Assembly (NCBI RefSeq): GCF_000504205.1
Contig: NZ_AZAJ01000001.1
Location: 2,950,879 to 3,014,878 of the forward strand
From: Methanolobus tindarius DSM 2278
GTDB lineage: Archaea > Halobacteriota > Methanosarcinia > Methanosarcinales > Methanosarcinaceae
Length of the DNA: 64,000 nt
Reading direction: 5' to 3'
Shown: in pieces, positions 33,824-42,150 of the stretch
How positions within the stretch are numbered: position 1 is the first letter of the stretch
How the letters are laid out: each line of letters starts with the position of its first letter
Program-made: the position numbers and the translations under genes
Notes under the pieces: generated by a model
Seen by the model: only the letters and a program-made list of their open reading frames with translations
What the model was told of the DNA's origin: nothing
The model's database searches: none

Positions 33824-34120
33824 TCACTGACAGCATCCATCCTCTCCACAGCAGCATGCTTCGCTGTCCATATCCTTTCCCTTAAGGGCTGCACTTATCA
33901 TTGCCCATGCACAGCCAACACCACTCTGCACTTCGATTGCTTCAACCGGACAATTACCGGCACATGCTCCACATTCCATACATAATTCCGGTTTTGTAAG
34001 CATTACTTGTTTTTCTCCATCAGTGAAAACTCCATGAGGGCAGACATTTGTACACATAAGACAGTTGATGCATTTTTCAGGATAGTACTTAAGTGTGTTT
34101 TCTTTGTAAGAATTGAACAT
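33824..34120 (-). CDS. hgcB: HgcB, ferredoxin of mercury methylation
   Basis: 98 residues from an ATG overlapping the hgcA stop (TGATG), with GGAGATGAT upstream. Two 4Fe-4S motifs are C17/C20/C23/C27 and C47/C50/C53/C57, followed by the diagnostic extra cysteine C70 in GVGCAWAM. The C-terminus ends in vicinal cysteines (C89-C91 and C96-C97), as in known HgcB proteins. HgcB re-reduces the HgcA corrinoid and may bind Hg(II) through its cysteine pair. The gene order hgcA-hgcB matches proven methylators. Confidence 0.96.
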   Translation of the reverse strand: MFNSYKENTLKYYPEKCINCLMCTNVCPHGVFTDGEKQVMLTKPELCMECGACAGNCPVEAIEVQSGVGCAWAMISAALKGKDMDSEACCCGEDGCCQ

Positions 34121-35199
34121 CAGATCATCTCCTTCAGGTTTGCAATTGCAAGAATAAGCAGGCAAAGCAATCCAGTTCCTGATTTAAGTGCCATGTAAGG
34201 TACATACTTGAATATCTCTTTCTTAACACCGGTTCTTGATGTGTAAGTTGTACAGCCTGTAAAGTTGAGAGCAAGATAGCTTGTGATTGCCGGTACTATC
34301 AGGAAAATGGCTAGCAACGATAGTATTTCTTTCCAGAGGATCATATTGGTGTTTGCTGCAAGGAAAATTCCAAATGGCAAGGCTACAATCCATCCAAAGA
34401 GAATTCCCTTGATGCTGAGGTCATGTGTCGGCAGGTAAGGCAGCAGAACAGGGAACAATACTGTTCCTGCAAATGCTGTTACAATTGCCAGAAGTGCTGC
34501 AAAGGGACCGGACAGCAGGTAGAGGATTATTGCAGCAATTAATGTTGGTTTTATGACATGGATGAATTCTATCGGTGTCAACACCAGCCTGTCTTTAAAG
34601 GTGAACCTGACCTTTCTCATTTCAGGTGTTGCAATATGGTTATTGAGATATTCCGGCAGATCTTTTGCACGTACAGGTCCGTATTCGACTTTGAACCCAG
34701 ACCTACGTTTGACTTCATGTGCAGAGACACCGGGTGCTCCTAGCTGTGGTAATATCAGGTTTCGATGGTTGACCAATTTTGCAAGTCCTGTCAACCTGAT
34801 GCGATATACTATCTCATCGGTGCCAAATGTTCCTTTTCCGGCAGCACACCAGACGTTAATTCCTTTTGTGTCAATGACAAGTATGTAGCAATCGATGCCT
34901 GTAAGTGAACTGCGAAGTGCATCAAAACTGAGTGTGTAATTTGCAGAAACAAATACCGGCGAATCTGCATCAGGATTGCCAAGTTTGTAGATGCCGGGGT
35001 CTATTCTGTGTTTCATTCTGTTCACTCCCCAGTGAGCAAGAAAGTGGTCAAGCCTGTCGTTAAAGGTAATTAAGCTTGTTGTTTCACGGATTTCTGGTGC
35101 GGGGCTGCTTTTCTCCAGACTTATCGTCTGGATGAACTGGCCAGCATCATCTTTGCTTTCAGGAGAGTAGCGTGAATCTGTATCTCTGGTTTTGTCCAT
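34120..35199 (-). CDS. hgcA: HgcA, corrinoid mercury methyltransferase
   Basis: 359 residues from the ATG at 35199 (MDKTRDTDSR), which follows AAGGTC; a TTG at 35229 is an alternative. The cap-helix signature NVWCAAGKGTFGT is exact, with C118 as the unusual cysteine ligand to cobalt. The N-terminal ~210 residues form the corrinoid domain and the C-terminus has five membrane helices (from about 215 on). HgcA transfers a methyl group, probably as carbanion, to Hg(II) at the membrane. With hgcB it makes the host a predicted methylmercury producer. The natural role of the pair is unknown. Confidence 0.97.
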   Translation of the reverse strand: MDKTRDTDSRYSPESKDDAGQFIQTISLEKSSPAPEIRETTSLITFNDRLDHFLAHWGVNRMKHRIDPGIYKLGNPDADSPVFVSANYTLSFDALRSSLTGIDCYILVIDTKGINVWCAAGKGTFGTDEIVYRIRLTGLAKLVNHRNLILPQLGAPGVSAHEVKRRSGFKVEYGPVRAKDLPEYLNNHIATPEMRKVRFTFKDRLVLTPIEFIHVIKPTLIAAIILYLLSGPFAALLAIVTAFAGTVLFPVLLPYLPTHDLSIKGILFGWIVALPFGIFLAANTNMILWKEILSLLAIFLIVPAITSYLALNFTGCTTYTSRTGVKKEIFKYVPYMALKSGTGLLCLLILAIANLKEMI

Positions 35200-35378
35200 T
35201 TTTTTGACCTTGAAATGTGAGTGTTTCAAAAATATTTGAACAATTTATTATATGGCGAGAGGCTGCACTTATATTTATCTGATAGATTGAGACAAAGGCT
35301 TTTAATTAATTTTGATGCAGTAGATTCACAATTCTAAACATAAAAACTACTTTCACCAAGATGGCTAAATAAATATAC

Positions 35379-35582
35379 ATGGTCAGTGCAATCATACATA
35401 CAGGGATTGATATAGTGTTGTTAGAAACATTGGTATTAATAGCATTAATTGGTGTTTTTATCCTAGCATTAGGAATATACTTTAAACAAAAAATAATAGG
35501 AGCCATAGGAGTAATCATTACTTTTGGATCAATAACTCTGGGTGTTATTATCTATGTATTGCCATATCTGGCAGTTTCCTAA
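35379..35582 (+). CDS. Small two-helix membrane protein
   Basis: Up to 67 residues with two hydrophobic helices (LLETLVLIALIGVFILALGI and IIGAIGVIITFGSITLGVII). The start is uncertain: ATG at 35379 lacks a site, while a GTG near 35415 follows GGGATTGAT. No family is recognised. It sits in an AT-rich stretch with the nuclease gene. Confidence 0.5.
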   Translation: MVSAIIHTGIDIVLLETLVLIALIGVFILALGIYFKQKIIGAIGVIITFGSITLGVIIYVLPYLAVS

Positions 35583-35695
35583 TGTTCTCTTGATATCATA
35601 TTCCTGTCTTATGATGTTTGGTAAGAACTCAAATAGAAAATAATAAAAATGAGAAAGGTTCACCATATTCATGTATTTTTTGAAGGTGGGATTCA

Positions 35696-36124
35696 ATGCT
35701 ACAAGTCATGATCATAGTTAATGCTATCCACAATTGGAAGCCTGCAAAGCAGTACAGTAAGGAGACAGAATATAGGGATGATTTAGCAGAGTATCTTAGA
35801 GATACACTAAATTATGGGGATGCTTTGTTTGGAAGTCGTGCGACCGTATCAAAAGAGAAGGGTAAAGGGCTTTGTGATATTGCAATAAATGGAAATGAAT
35901 ATGGTATTGAATTAAAAAGAAATTTTAAATCAAACTCTGAAGTAACAAGAGTCATGGGGCAGATTCTTCAATATCAAAAAGAATACGATCATATAATTAT
36001 CGTATTATGCGGAGTAACGAATCTGGATAAACTAGATGACCTTAAAACTCGTATATCCGGCTTGCAAAGACCGTTAATTGGGCCTATGCAGCTTATTAAG
36101 GTCATTGATAAGGGGACAAGATAA
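35696..36124 (+). CDS. PD-(D/E)xK-like nuclease family protein
   Basis: 142 residues; GGTGGG lies five bases before the ATG. The core GLCDIAINGNEYGIELKRN contains the D...E-x-K pattern of the PD-(D/E)xK nuclease fold, followed by a helix with a glutamine (MGQILQYQKEYDH), as in restriction-like endonucleases of the VRR-NUC or Mrr type. No methyltransferase or other restriction partner is nearby. It is AT-rich and probably acquired. Target and activity are unknown. Confidence 0.65.
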   Translation: MLQVMIIVNAIHNWKPAKQYSKETEYRDDLAEYLRDTLNYGDALFGSRATVSKEKGKGLCDIAINGNEYGIELKRNFKSNSEVTRVMGQILQYQKEYDHIIIVLCGVTNLDKLDDLKTRISGLQRPLIGPMQLIKVIDKGTR

Positions 36125-36189
36125 GAACTATAAAAATAGCTTCAATAAATCTTTCTTAATTTGGCGATAATAAAAATCACCAATTAATC

Positions 36190-37203
36190 CTAAACCAACA
36201 GATCACTCAAGTCAATCTCTTCCCCGGTCCTCAACTGCTCTCTCATAAGTGTGATCTTCATATCGATCTTCTCAAGGCTTTTCAGATGCTTTTTCTCATC
36301 ATCTGTGGTCTTCAGGAGTTTAGAGATGCCCCCGTTCTTAATAACAATACGCTGGTCTGCCGACAGGGCCAGAAGTGGGTCGTGAGTGCTGATAAGGACT
36401 ATTTTGTTATTGCTTACCAGAAGTTCAAGGGATTTTACCTTATCAACTCCGGCATTTTCTATTTCGTCTATCAGGACAACTGATGCAGGACTCAGAAGTG
36501 CCGTGTCTGCTATCATTAATGCTCTGGATTGTCCTCCTGATAGTTGTGTAACCGGCGTTTCACGGCTGAAACTCTCACCTGCAAGGACGTTTGCAGTATC
36601 GTATATCTTCCGGACAATGTGGTGAATCTCATCAACCATACGGCTTTCAGCGTGTAGTGTAAGGAAATCCTCAACACTTAGATCCATAACAAAGTTCATG
36701 TTCTGGGAGAGTTGAGCTATAAAGCGGCCTTCAGTTGAGAAACGTTCTTCATCTGTTGGAGAGCGTCCGTCCACCAGTATGCTTCGTCCAGTGGGTGTGT
36801 CTTTCTGTGCAAGGGATTCAATATCAGCAAGCAAACGGGATTTGCCTGAACCCGTAGGGCCGACAATCGCTGTCACTTTTCCTTTTTTCAACTCAACTGA
36901 AAAAGCCTCATTTTCACCATTTTTATTTCTTCCCGGTAGTACAGTCAGTGAATTGATGGAAAATCCGCTATCTTGCTGGAGAGCTTTGACCTGCTCGATA
37001 AACATGAAGAAACCGTCAACAAAATCATGATAGCTTGTTCCCTTTTCTGTAAAATAATCCTCGCCAGGTGTTAAACCCAACTCTTCCAGTTTAAGGTTTC
37101 CAATCTCAGCAGGGTTGATTTCATATGAAGAGAAATAATCCTCTATCCAGGGCATCATTTCCATGATCTCATCTATTGTCATGTTAAGAAGAGTAGTCCG
37201 CAT
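36190..37203 (-). CDS. ABC-type ATPase with DUF1858-like N-terminus
   Basis: 337 residues from the ATG at 37203, with GGAG nine bases upstream and one base after the GTPase stop. Residues 1-50 resemble DUF1858 (MTIDEIMEMMPWIEDYF). The ABC domain has Walker A GPTGSGKS, signature TQLSGGQSRAL, Walker B VVLIDEIENAG and the switch STHD. There are no membrane helices and no permease gene is near. As last gene of a three-gene operon it probably powers insertion or transfer of a cofactor or metal with the two upstream products, rather than transport. This is inference. Confidence 0.85.
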   Translation of the reverse strand: MRTTLLNMTIDEIMEMMPWIEDYFSSYEINPAEIGNLKLEELGLTPGEDYFTEKGTSYHDFVDGFFMFIEQVKALQQDSGFSINSLTVLPGRNKNGENEAFSVELKKGKVTAIVGPTGSGKSRLLADIESLAQKDTPTGRSILVDGRSPTDEERFSTEGRFIAQLSQNMNFVMDLSVEDFLTLHAESRMVDEIHHIVRKIYDTANVLAGESFSRETPVTQLSGGQSRALMIADTALLSPASVVLIDEIENAGVDKVKSLELLVSNNKIVLISTHDPLLALSADQRIVIKNGGISKLLKTTDDEKKHLKSLEKIDMKITLMREQLRTGEEIDLSDLLV

Positions 37204-37204
37204 T

Positions 37205-37900
37205 TTAGTCATCTCCTCTGAAATTGACCAGTTTTGAAACACCTATCTGCCTGTCATCACCTATTTTTCTCTCACCAAGACAATATGAACACAAGGCACC
37301 AGGCATGGTAAACCTGAGCGTTGCTCCCTGTAGTGTATCAACTGAACTGGTTTTTTCAACCTGCTTTGCAAGGTAGAAACTACCCTGTCCCGTGACACCA
37401 TTGATGTGGATAATCATTGCCCCTGGATTTACCTGTCTAACTCTATAGGCAAAGACCTCACGCTCTGCCTGTGATACAATATCACCTTTGGTGATGACAA
37501 CTATGTCTGCAAGTTTTAGCATTGGTCCAATCTTTTTAGGTGTATTGACACCGCTGAGATTGTCAATTACACAGATTGCCATGACATCTTTGATATGTGG
37601 TGAACACCGGTTGCAAAGACCTGCACTTTCTGTAATCAGGAAGTCAAACTTCCTGTCTTCAGCCCATTTCAGAGCTTCTTCAATATTACTCACAAAAAAG
37701 TGATCAGGACATAGCCCTCCAGAAAGACCGGTTCTGACAGGGATGCTGTAAGACGAATAGAGCTCTTCGTCCTGTGAAGACAGGCAATCGAATTTTACAA
37801 CGCCAACTGTGAAACTTTTATTCCTGAGATCTTCAATTGTCCTGACAATTATGCTGGTTTTTCCTGAAGATGGAGGACCTGCTACAGTAACAAGTCTCAA
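37205..37900 (-). CDS. P-loop GTPase of the HypB/CobW/ureG type
   Basis: 231 residues from a TTG with GGAGGTG four bases upstream, overlapping the stop of the preceding gene. Walker A is AGPPSSGKTS, and TKGD stands in for NKxD. Metal-binding-like cysteines appear in GLCNRCSPH and at the end in CSYCLGE. Relatives deliver nickel or cobalt to metalloenzymes (HypB, UreG, CobW). In this operon with a binding protein and an ABC ATPase it may guide a metal or corrinoid to a target. The specific cargo is unknown. Confidence 0.85.
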   Translation of the reverse strand: MRLVTVAGPPSSGKTSIIVRTIEDLRNKSFTVGVVKFDCLSSQDEELYSSYSIPVRTGLSGGLCPDHFFVSNIEEALKWAEDRKFDFLITESAGLCNRCSPHIKDVMAICVIDNLSGVNTPKKIGPMLKLADIVVITKGDIVSQAEREVFAYRVRQVNPGAMIIHINGVTGQGSFYLAKQVEKTSSVDTLQGATLRFTMPGALCSYCLGERKIGDDRQIGVSKLVNFRGDD

Positions 37901-39132
37901 ACCACACCTCCGGTTGTCATGAACTGTTTGTTGAATACCTCAGCAATCTCTTTTTTGAGTGCACCGATATCATTGTTCAGCAGAAAATCCCATCCAAGCC
38001 AGTAGAGTGAACCTACATCGTCCATTTTATTTTTGACTTCCGGGTTTGTAGTCGGGAAGAAAGCCCTGGCAGAAATCTCACCGAATTTCTTTCCACACAG
38101 GAAATCAGTAATTTCCTTTACCCTTTCAGTTGCTTCCTTTTTGACCAGCATCTGCACCGGACTTACTATCGCACCTTCCTTTGGTACGGTGATTGAGACC
38201 CTGGACTTGTCCTTTATTTTCATGGCAAAGAAATGAGGCATGATATACATTGGAGGAACATCATTCTTCTTGCTGTCTACCATCTTCACCATCTGGGATG
38301 GGTGCAGTCCCAGATAAATTGATGATGCCAGTTTTTTAATTCCTTCTGTACCATACATCTGGTAGAACGGAAGCAATACACCGTTACAGAAGAATCCATT
38401 CTGGCCACGCATGGCAACCTTGTTCCTGAATTCCTCTTTCAAGATATCTTCCCATGATTCTGGTTTTGGGTTATCTCCCATGAGTTCATCTATTGTAACA
38501 AGAACAAGCAGATTTCCCGAAACCATGGTAAATTGTCCTCGTGGGTCAGCAAAATCAATTGCTTCAAAATCAAGGTTCATTGGAGATGGACCAAGGTCTG
38601 TAAAACATTCATGACTCAGGAAGTTTTCCTGGAATGGTTTATGGTAGAAACTGTTAATGTCAGAACTGATGATTATGTCCGGTAATTCTTCAACCGAGGT
38701 GACCGAGTCCATATACGCATAATAGGAAAGTTCATGATTAACATTTCCTTCTACTAGTGAATGGAGTACATTGCCTGTTTGTTTGCTGTACTCGGCTGAG
38801 AATTCATTAAGAGCACGGTTAAAGGGCATTTTCATGCCACATGGCAAAAGTGCAAGCATTGTGAGCTCTTTCTGTCTCTGCGGAGCATCTGCAAGAGTAA
38901 AATCCCCTTTTGCTTCATTGTCTGCCACAGCCTGATTAAGTAATTCAATAAATGAATCCTTGTTTACTGATACCATTGAAAGAGCAGTTTTTAGTTTCAG
39001 TAATGGTCCGAGTTGCTCGAGAACATTCTTTGTCTCGAATTTTCCCAGACCATGCTGCTTGAATATTTTCAGTAAAAAGGGATATTCGCTTAATATCTGG
39101 TATACGCTCATTGTTTCATTAATTTTTTCCAT
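37897..39132 (-). CDS. Cytoplasmic substrate-binding-protein-like protein with DUF1858 N-terminus
   Basis: 411 residues; GGGG precedes the ATG. Residues 1-65 resemble DUF1858 (MSVYQILSEYPFLLKIFKQH), the rest a type II periplasmic binding protein such as those for iron or molybdate (ELPDIIISSDINSF, then VSGNLLVLVTIDELMGDNPKPESWEDILK). It has no signal peptide or lipobox, so it must work inside the cell. Translation is coupled to the GTPase gene by a TTGA overlap. A binding protein, a GTPase and an ABC ATPase without any membrane subunit form an unusual soluble module. Confidence 0.8.
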   Translation of the reverse strand: MEKINETMSVYQILSEYPFLLKIFKQHGLGKFETKNVLEQLGPLLKLKTALSMVSVNKDSFIELLNQAVADNEAKGDFTLADAPQRQKELTMLALLPCGMKMPFNRALNEFSAEYSKQTGNVLHSLVEGNVNHELSYYAYMDSVTSVEELPDIIISSDINSFYHKPFQENFLSHECFTDLGPSPMNLDFEAIDFADPRGQFTMVSGNLLVLVTIDELMGDNPKPESWEDILKEEFRNKVAMRGQNGFFCNGVLLPFYQMYGTEGIKKLASSIYLGLHPSQMVKMVDSKKNDVPPMYIMPHFFAMKIKDKSRVSITVPKEGAIVSPVQMLVKKEATERVKEITDFLCGKKFGEISARAFFPTTNPEVKNKMDDVGSLYWLGWDFLLNNDIGALKKEIAEVFNKQFMTTGGVV

Positions 39133-39731
39133 ATTATTTCCCCTTGATACTATTTCGTGTTTTGTAGTTCTTAATTCTTACAGCCTGAGTTTGTGGTCTG
39201 TTTTGATTATCAGGTACTCTAATAGTTATACAAACATATAAGTATTATCATATAAGAAACACATTTCCGGTTAAACGATCACTTTTTGATAGTTAGTCGC
39301 TATTCTGTGATTATCAGATAAAATATCTCAAAGATTACTGCTCTACATCATCATTATGATATATCAATTTATGGATATATTTATTAAGTATTAAAATGTA
39401 CCAGAATTAGTCAACAAACACATAAAAACGGAAAAACGATGATAGTGAAAGATAAAGTTATCCCGGTTTCTTAAATCTCCCCTCAGACCATGTCCATAAT
39501 CGGACGCTATAAACTTGTATCTTTCATTTGACAGCAGAAGTGGAGTATGAGCGGATGGGGCTGTGTTTGTTGATGGGGTTATTGTCTCACAGCTTTTTTG
39601 GTTATTTTCAATTTTTCAGGTATCGGATATGATATCAACTACATATACAGCATTTATATTCCATAAACTATCCTCAAAGTGTGTGTACACCACAAAAATA
39701 ATATCTTATTAAGTATCATTATTTCAGAATG
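39133..39731. other. Intergenic region without recognisable gene
   Basis: About 600 bp, AT-rich in the first part. The right part holds the promoter of the three-gene operon (leftward) and G-rich sequence around 39540-39590. No reading frame with a ribosome binding site or strong RNA fold was found. Confidence 0.4.
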
Positions 39732-39740
39732 TTTATATAG
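39732..39740 (+). promoter_or_regulatory. TATA box of a small membrane peptide gene
   Basis: TTTATATAG lies about 40 bases before the ATG at 39774, predicting a start near 39760 and a short leader that contains GGTGAG. Confidence 0.5.
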
Positions 39741-39773
39741 TACGGAAACTAATATTAAAATGGTGAGTGCTTT

Positions 39774-39884
39774 ATGAAAACCAGTACATATGTCGAAATT
39801 AAGAAAGGTTTTTTGATATTTATGGTATATGTTTTTCTAATGGTATCACTGGGAATTATGTCACAGGTTACTGGATTTATTTAA
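39774..39884 (+). CDS. 36-residue single-helix membrane peptide
   Basis: The frame MKTSTYVEIKKGF followed by a hydrophobic helix (LIFMVYVFLMVSLGIM) and SQVTGFI ends in TAA. GGTGAG is six bases upstream and a TATA box fits. The positive N-terminus suggests an N-in single-pass peptide. It may stabilise a membrane complex or be a toxin-like peptide. It ends 30 bp before the end of the convergent pncB. Confidence 0.55.
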   Translation: MKTSTYVEIKKGFLIFMVYVFLMVSLGIMSQVTGFI

Positions 39885-39914
39885 CCCTGGCATATTTTAT
39901 TAATCGGTCTTTTT

Positions 39915-41123
39915 CTAGTCATCAAGTCCTTTGCGGCCAAATATGTAATTAGCAACGCGCAGTGCGTCTTTATCTCCTGTCTCTTTGCCTTCATCATCGC
40001 TCAGTTTTACAACCGGTATATCATTGATACTGTGTAATTTGATGACCATATTCAGAGGAGGACTTGAACGGAAAAAATCATAGTTGTTTGTAAGACTTGT
40101 ACCTATTCCGAAACTGCAGTTTATGCGTCCCTCGCATTTCTTCTTAATCTCAATGGCAACTGAAGCCGAAAGTGAATCACTGAAGACCACAATTTTTGTC
40201 AGAGGATCAATTCCCATTTTTCTGTAGTGTTCAATCACCCTGTCTGCAAAGACAAGCGGGTCACCACTATCATGTCTTACACCATCGTAAAGTTTGGACA
40301 ATTTCAGGTTGAAATTCCTGAAAAAAGGTTCCGAACCAAAAGTGTCCGAAAGAGCAATACCAAGATTTCCCTTGTAAACATTTACCCAGTTCTCCAGTGC
40401 AAAAAGATTGGCATTTCGCATTCCCATAAGGGCTGAAGTACCCATTATCCATTCATGGCCTATTGTACCGATAGGTCTGACACCATATTTCTTCGCAAGA
40501 AAAACGTTACTTGTTCCTGAGAATGCCCTGCATTGATGCAATACCCCAACAGCTATATCATGTATTTTGAAGCTGCGTCTCCTGCGTGTTCCAAACTCTG
40601 AAAAACTACATTTGTTCTCCTCAAGCTCCCTGCCGATATTCTCCATGAGTTTGGCGTAATCCTGTAATTGTTCGTCATAAGTCCTGCCTGTATCAGGATC
40701 TGTGTTTTTCCATTCGCTTTCAACCATATCAAAGTAAAGTTCGGAAATTGTTGACATAAGAACAATTTCCCAGAGAATGCTGCTGTGCCAGGGCCCTTTT
40801 ACCACAAGGTCAAGATTATTGTCTTCAGTCAGGGACACAGAAACTTCAGAAGGATCAAAACGGTAGTTTCTGAGATATTCAACATAACTGGGTTTAAAGA
40901 AAGGACATTCTGCTTTCAGCCAAGTATATTCATTATCTGTCAGGCGGAATAAAGGAATCTCTTCCTTGATAAGTCTTTTAAGCTCTTCCACAAATTCCGG
41001 TGTGAAGCGTTGTCCTCCCCGGTTGGTGAATCTGTATTCTGCGGTTGCCTGCGGGAACAGCTCAAGGACTGCCATCTGCATGGTCAATTTGTATAGGTCA
41101 TTATCCAGTACTGAGCAAATCAA
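39915..41123 (-). CDS. pncB: Nicotinate phosphoribosyltransferase
   Basis: 402 residues from a TTG with GGGGATGA upstream. Signatures are [11 protein letters not shown] at the start, [18 protein letters not shown], the segment [11 protein letters not shown] and FGIGTSLTN, with the late [10 protein letters not shown]. It makes nicotinate mononucleotide from nicotinate and PRPP for NAD salvage. Its length and motifs match bacterial PncB of class I, so the archaeal gene may have a bacterial origin. It is divergent from the winged-helix gene. Confidence 0.95.
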   Translation of the reverse strand: MICSVLDNDLYKLTMQMAVLELFPQATAEYRFTNRGGQRFTPEFVEELKRLIKEEIPLFRLTDNEYTWLKAECPFFKPSYVEYLRNYRFDPSEVSVSLTEDNNLDLVVKGPWHSSILWEIVLMSTISELYFDMVESEWKNTDPDTGRTYDEQLQDYAKLMENIGRELEENKCSFSEFGTRRRRSFKIHDIAVGVLHQCRAFSGTSNVFLAKKYGVRPIGTIGHEWIMGTSALMGMRNANLFALENWVNVYKGNLGIALSDTFGSEPFFRNFNLKLSKLYDGVRHDSGDPLVFADRVIEHYRKMGIDPLTKIVVFSDSLSASVAIEIKKKCEGRINCSFGIGTSLTNNYDFFRSSPPLNMVIKLHSINDIPVVKLSDDEGKETGDKDALRVANYIFGRKGLDD

Positions 41124-41294
41124 GTTGATTCATCCCCATAAGTCAGTAATAAATACTTGCTGTAAAGCTTCTTACATGCCTACACTCTTCATCTATATAT
41201 CATGTTTGATTGCGTTCACTATTTTTTCTGCGAATCCAATCATCCTGAATCTTTCTGGAAATCAGGTTAGTATAGATTAATATAGTTTAATAAC

Positions 41295-42128
41295 ATGTTT
41301 ATGTACCAGGCTGAAAACGGAAGGATATTTTTGAGTAGTAATGCAAGCAGTGATGATAAAGCCGCGGCTAATATTGCGGAAAACGTCTATCTGGAAGAGT
41401 TCAGAAGTCTTAGATCAGAGATAAAATCCCTGAAAAAAGATGTCAACAGGGCACTTGAAATATCAGGTCACAGATATTCGGATGCTCTTTTCATGGAAAT
41501 GAAAGGCGGACTTTCCAGGCCGGTCATCCAGTACATGATGGCTGATGCGAACGAAAATCTTTCAATCGGACTTGATTCCAGCTGTAAGAATGGGGAATCA
41601 TGTAAATCTGCTTTTTCAGGTCTTCTTCAGGAAATGGCCTTGCTTTTGCTTGAGGATAGGGTAAATGAGGTCTCTCTGGCAGAGTTCAGAGAAAGATTTG
41701 AAAACCTTAAAGAAATGGCAGTTTTTGAGAACTGTGACAACTGTCTGGAAATTACAACACGGATATTTGAAAAACAGGTGGACCTCATAAGATCCTTTAG
41801 CATATCTCCGGTTGAGGAACAATCTTCTGTGGTTTCCATGGACATTGAAAATATCTCTGATGAGATAGTAAGCCAGATCTGTGAACCGCTTGCCAACAGG
41901 CAAAGACTCTGCATTCTTCGACTGCTGAACTCATCTGCCCGGAGCTTTTCCGATATATCAAAATCCACAGGCCTCAGAGGCGGAAACCTCCTGTTCCACA
42001 TACAGAAACTTCTTGATACTGGGATGATAGTCCAGCGAAGTGAACGCGGAGATTATATGATCACAAGAAAAGGTCATATGACCTTAAAAGGAATGGCTGA
42101 GCTTTTTGAGAAGCTCAGCAAAATATGA
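41295..42128 (+). CDS. ArsR-like winged-helix regulator with unknown N-terminal domain
   Basis: 277 residues. The C-terminal winged helix-turn-helix covers about 190-275: EPLANRQRLCILRLLNSS, then FSDISKSTGLRGGNLLFH and a wing with RSERGDYMITRKG. The N-terminal 180 residues are helical with several cysteines (SCKNGESCKS, ENCDNCLE), which might bind a metal or sense redox. No ligand is evident. It resembles methanogen regulators in build but is not clearly one of the methanol-specific Msr proteins, whose typical N-domain it lacks. Confidence 0.75.
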   Translation: MFMYQAENGRIFLSSNASSDDKAAANIAENVYLEEFRSLRSEIKSLKKDVNRALEISGHRYSDALFMEMKGGLSRPVIQYMMADANENLSIGLDSSCKNGESCKSAFSGLLQEMALLLLEDRVNEVSLAEFRERFENLKEMAVFENCDNCLEITTRIFEKQVDLIRSFSISPVEEQSSVVSMDIENISDEIVSQICEPLANRQRLCILRLLNSSARSFSDISKSTGLRGGNLLFHIQKLLDTGMIVQRSERGDYMITRKGHMTLKGMAELFEKLSKI

Positions 42129-42150
42129 CACCTGATTTTCTGACTTGAAA

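Noticed and set aside
41295-42128. Methanol-specific Msr regulator
   Set aside because: It has a winged helix but its N-terminal region does not look like the Msr effector domain, and it is 15 kb from mtaCB.
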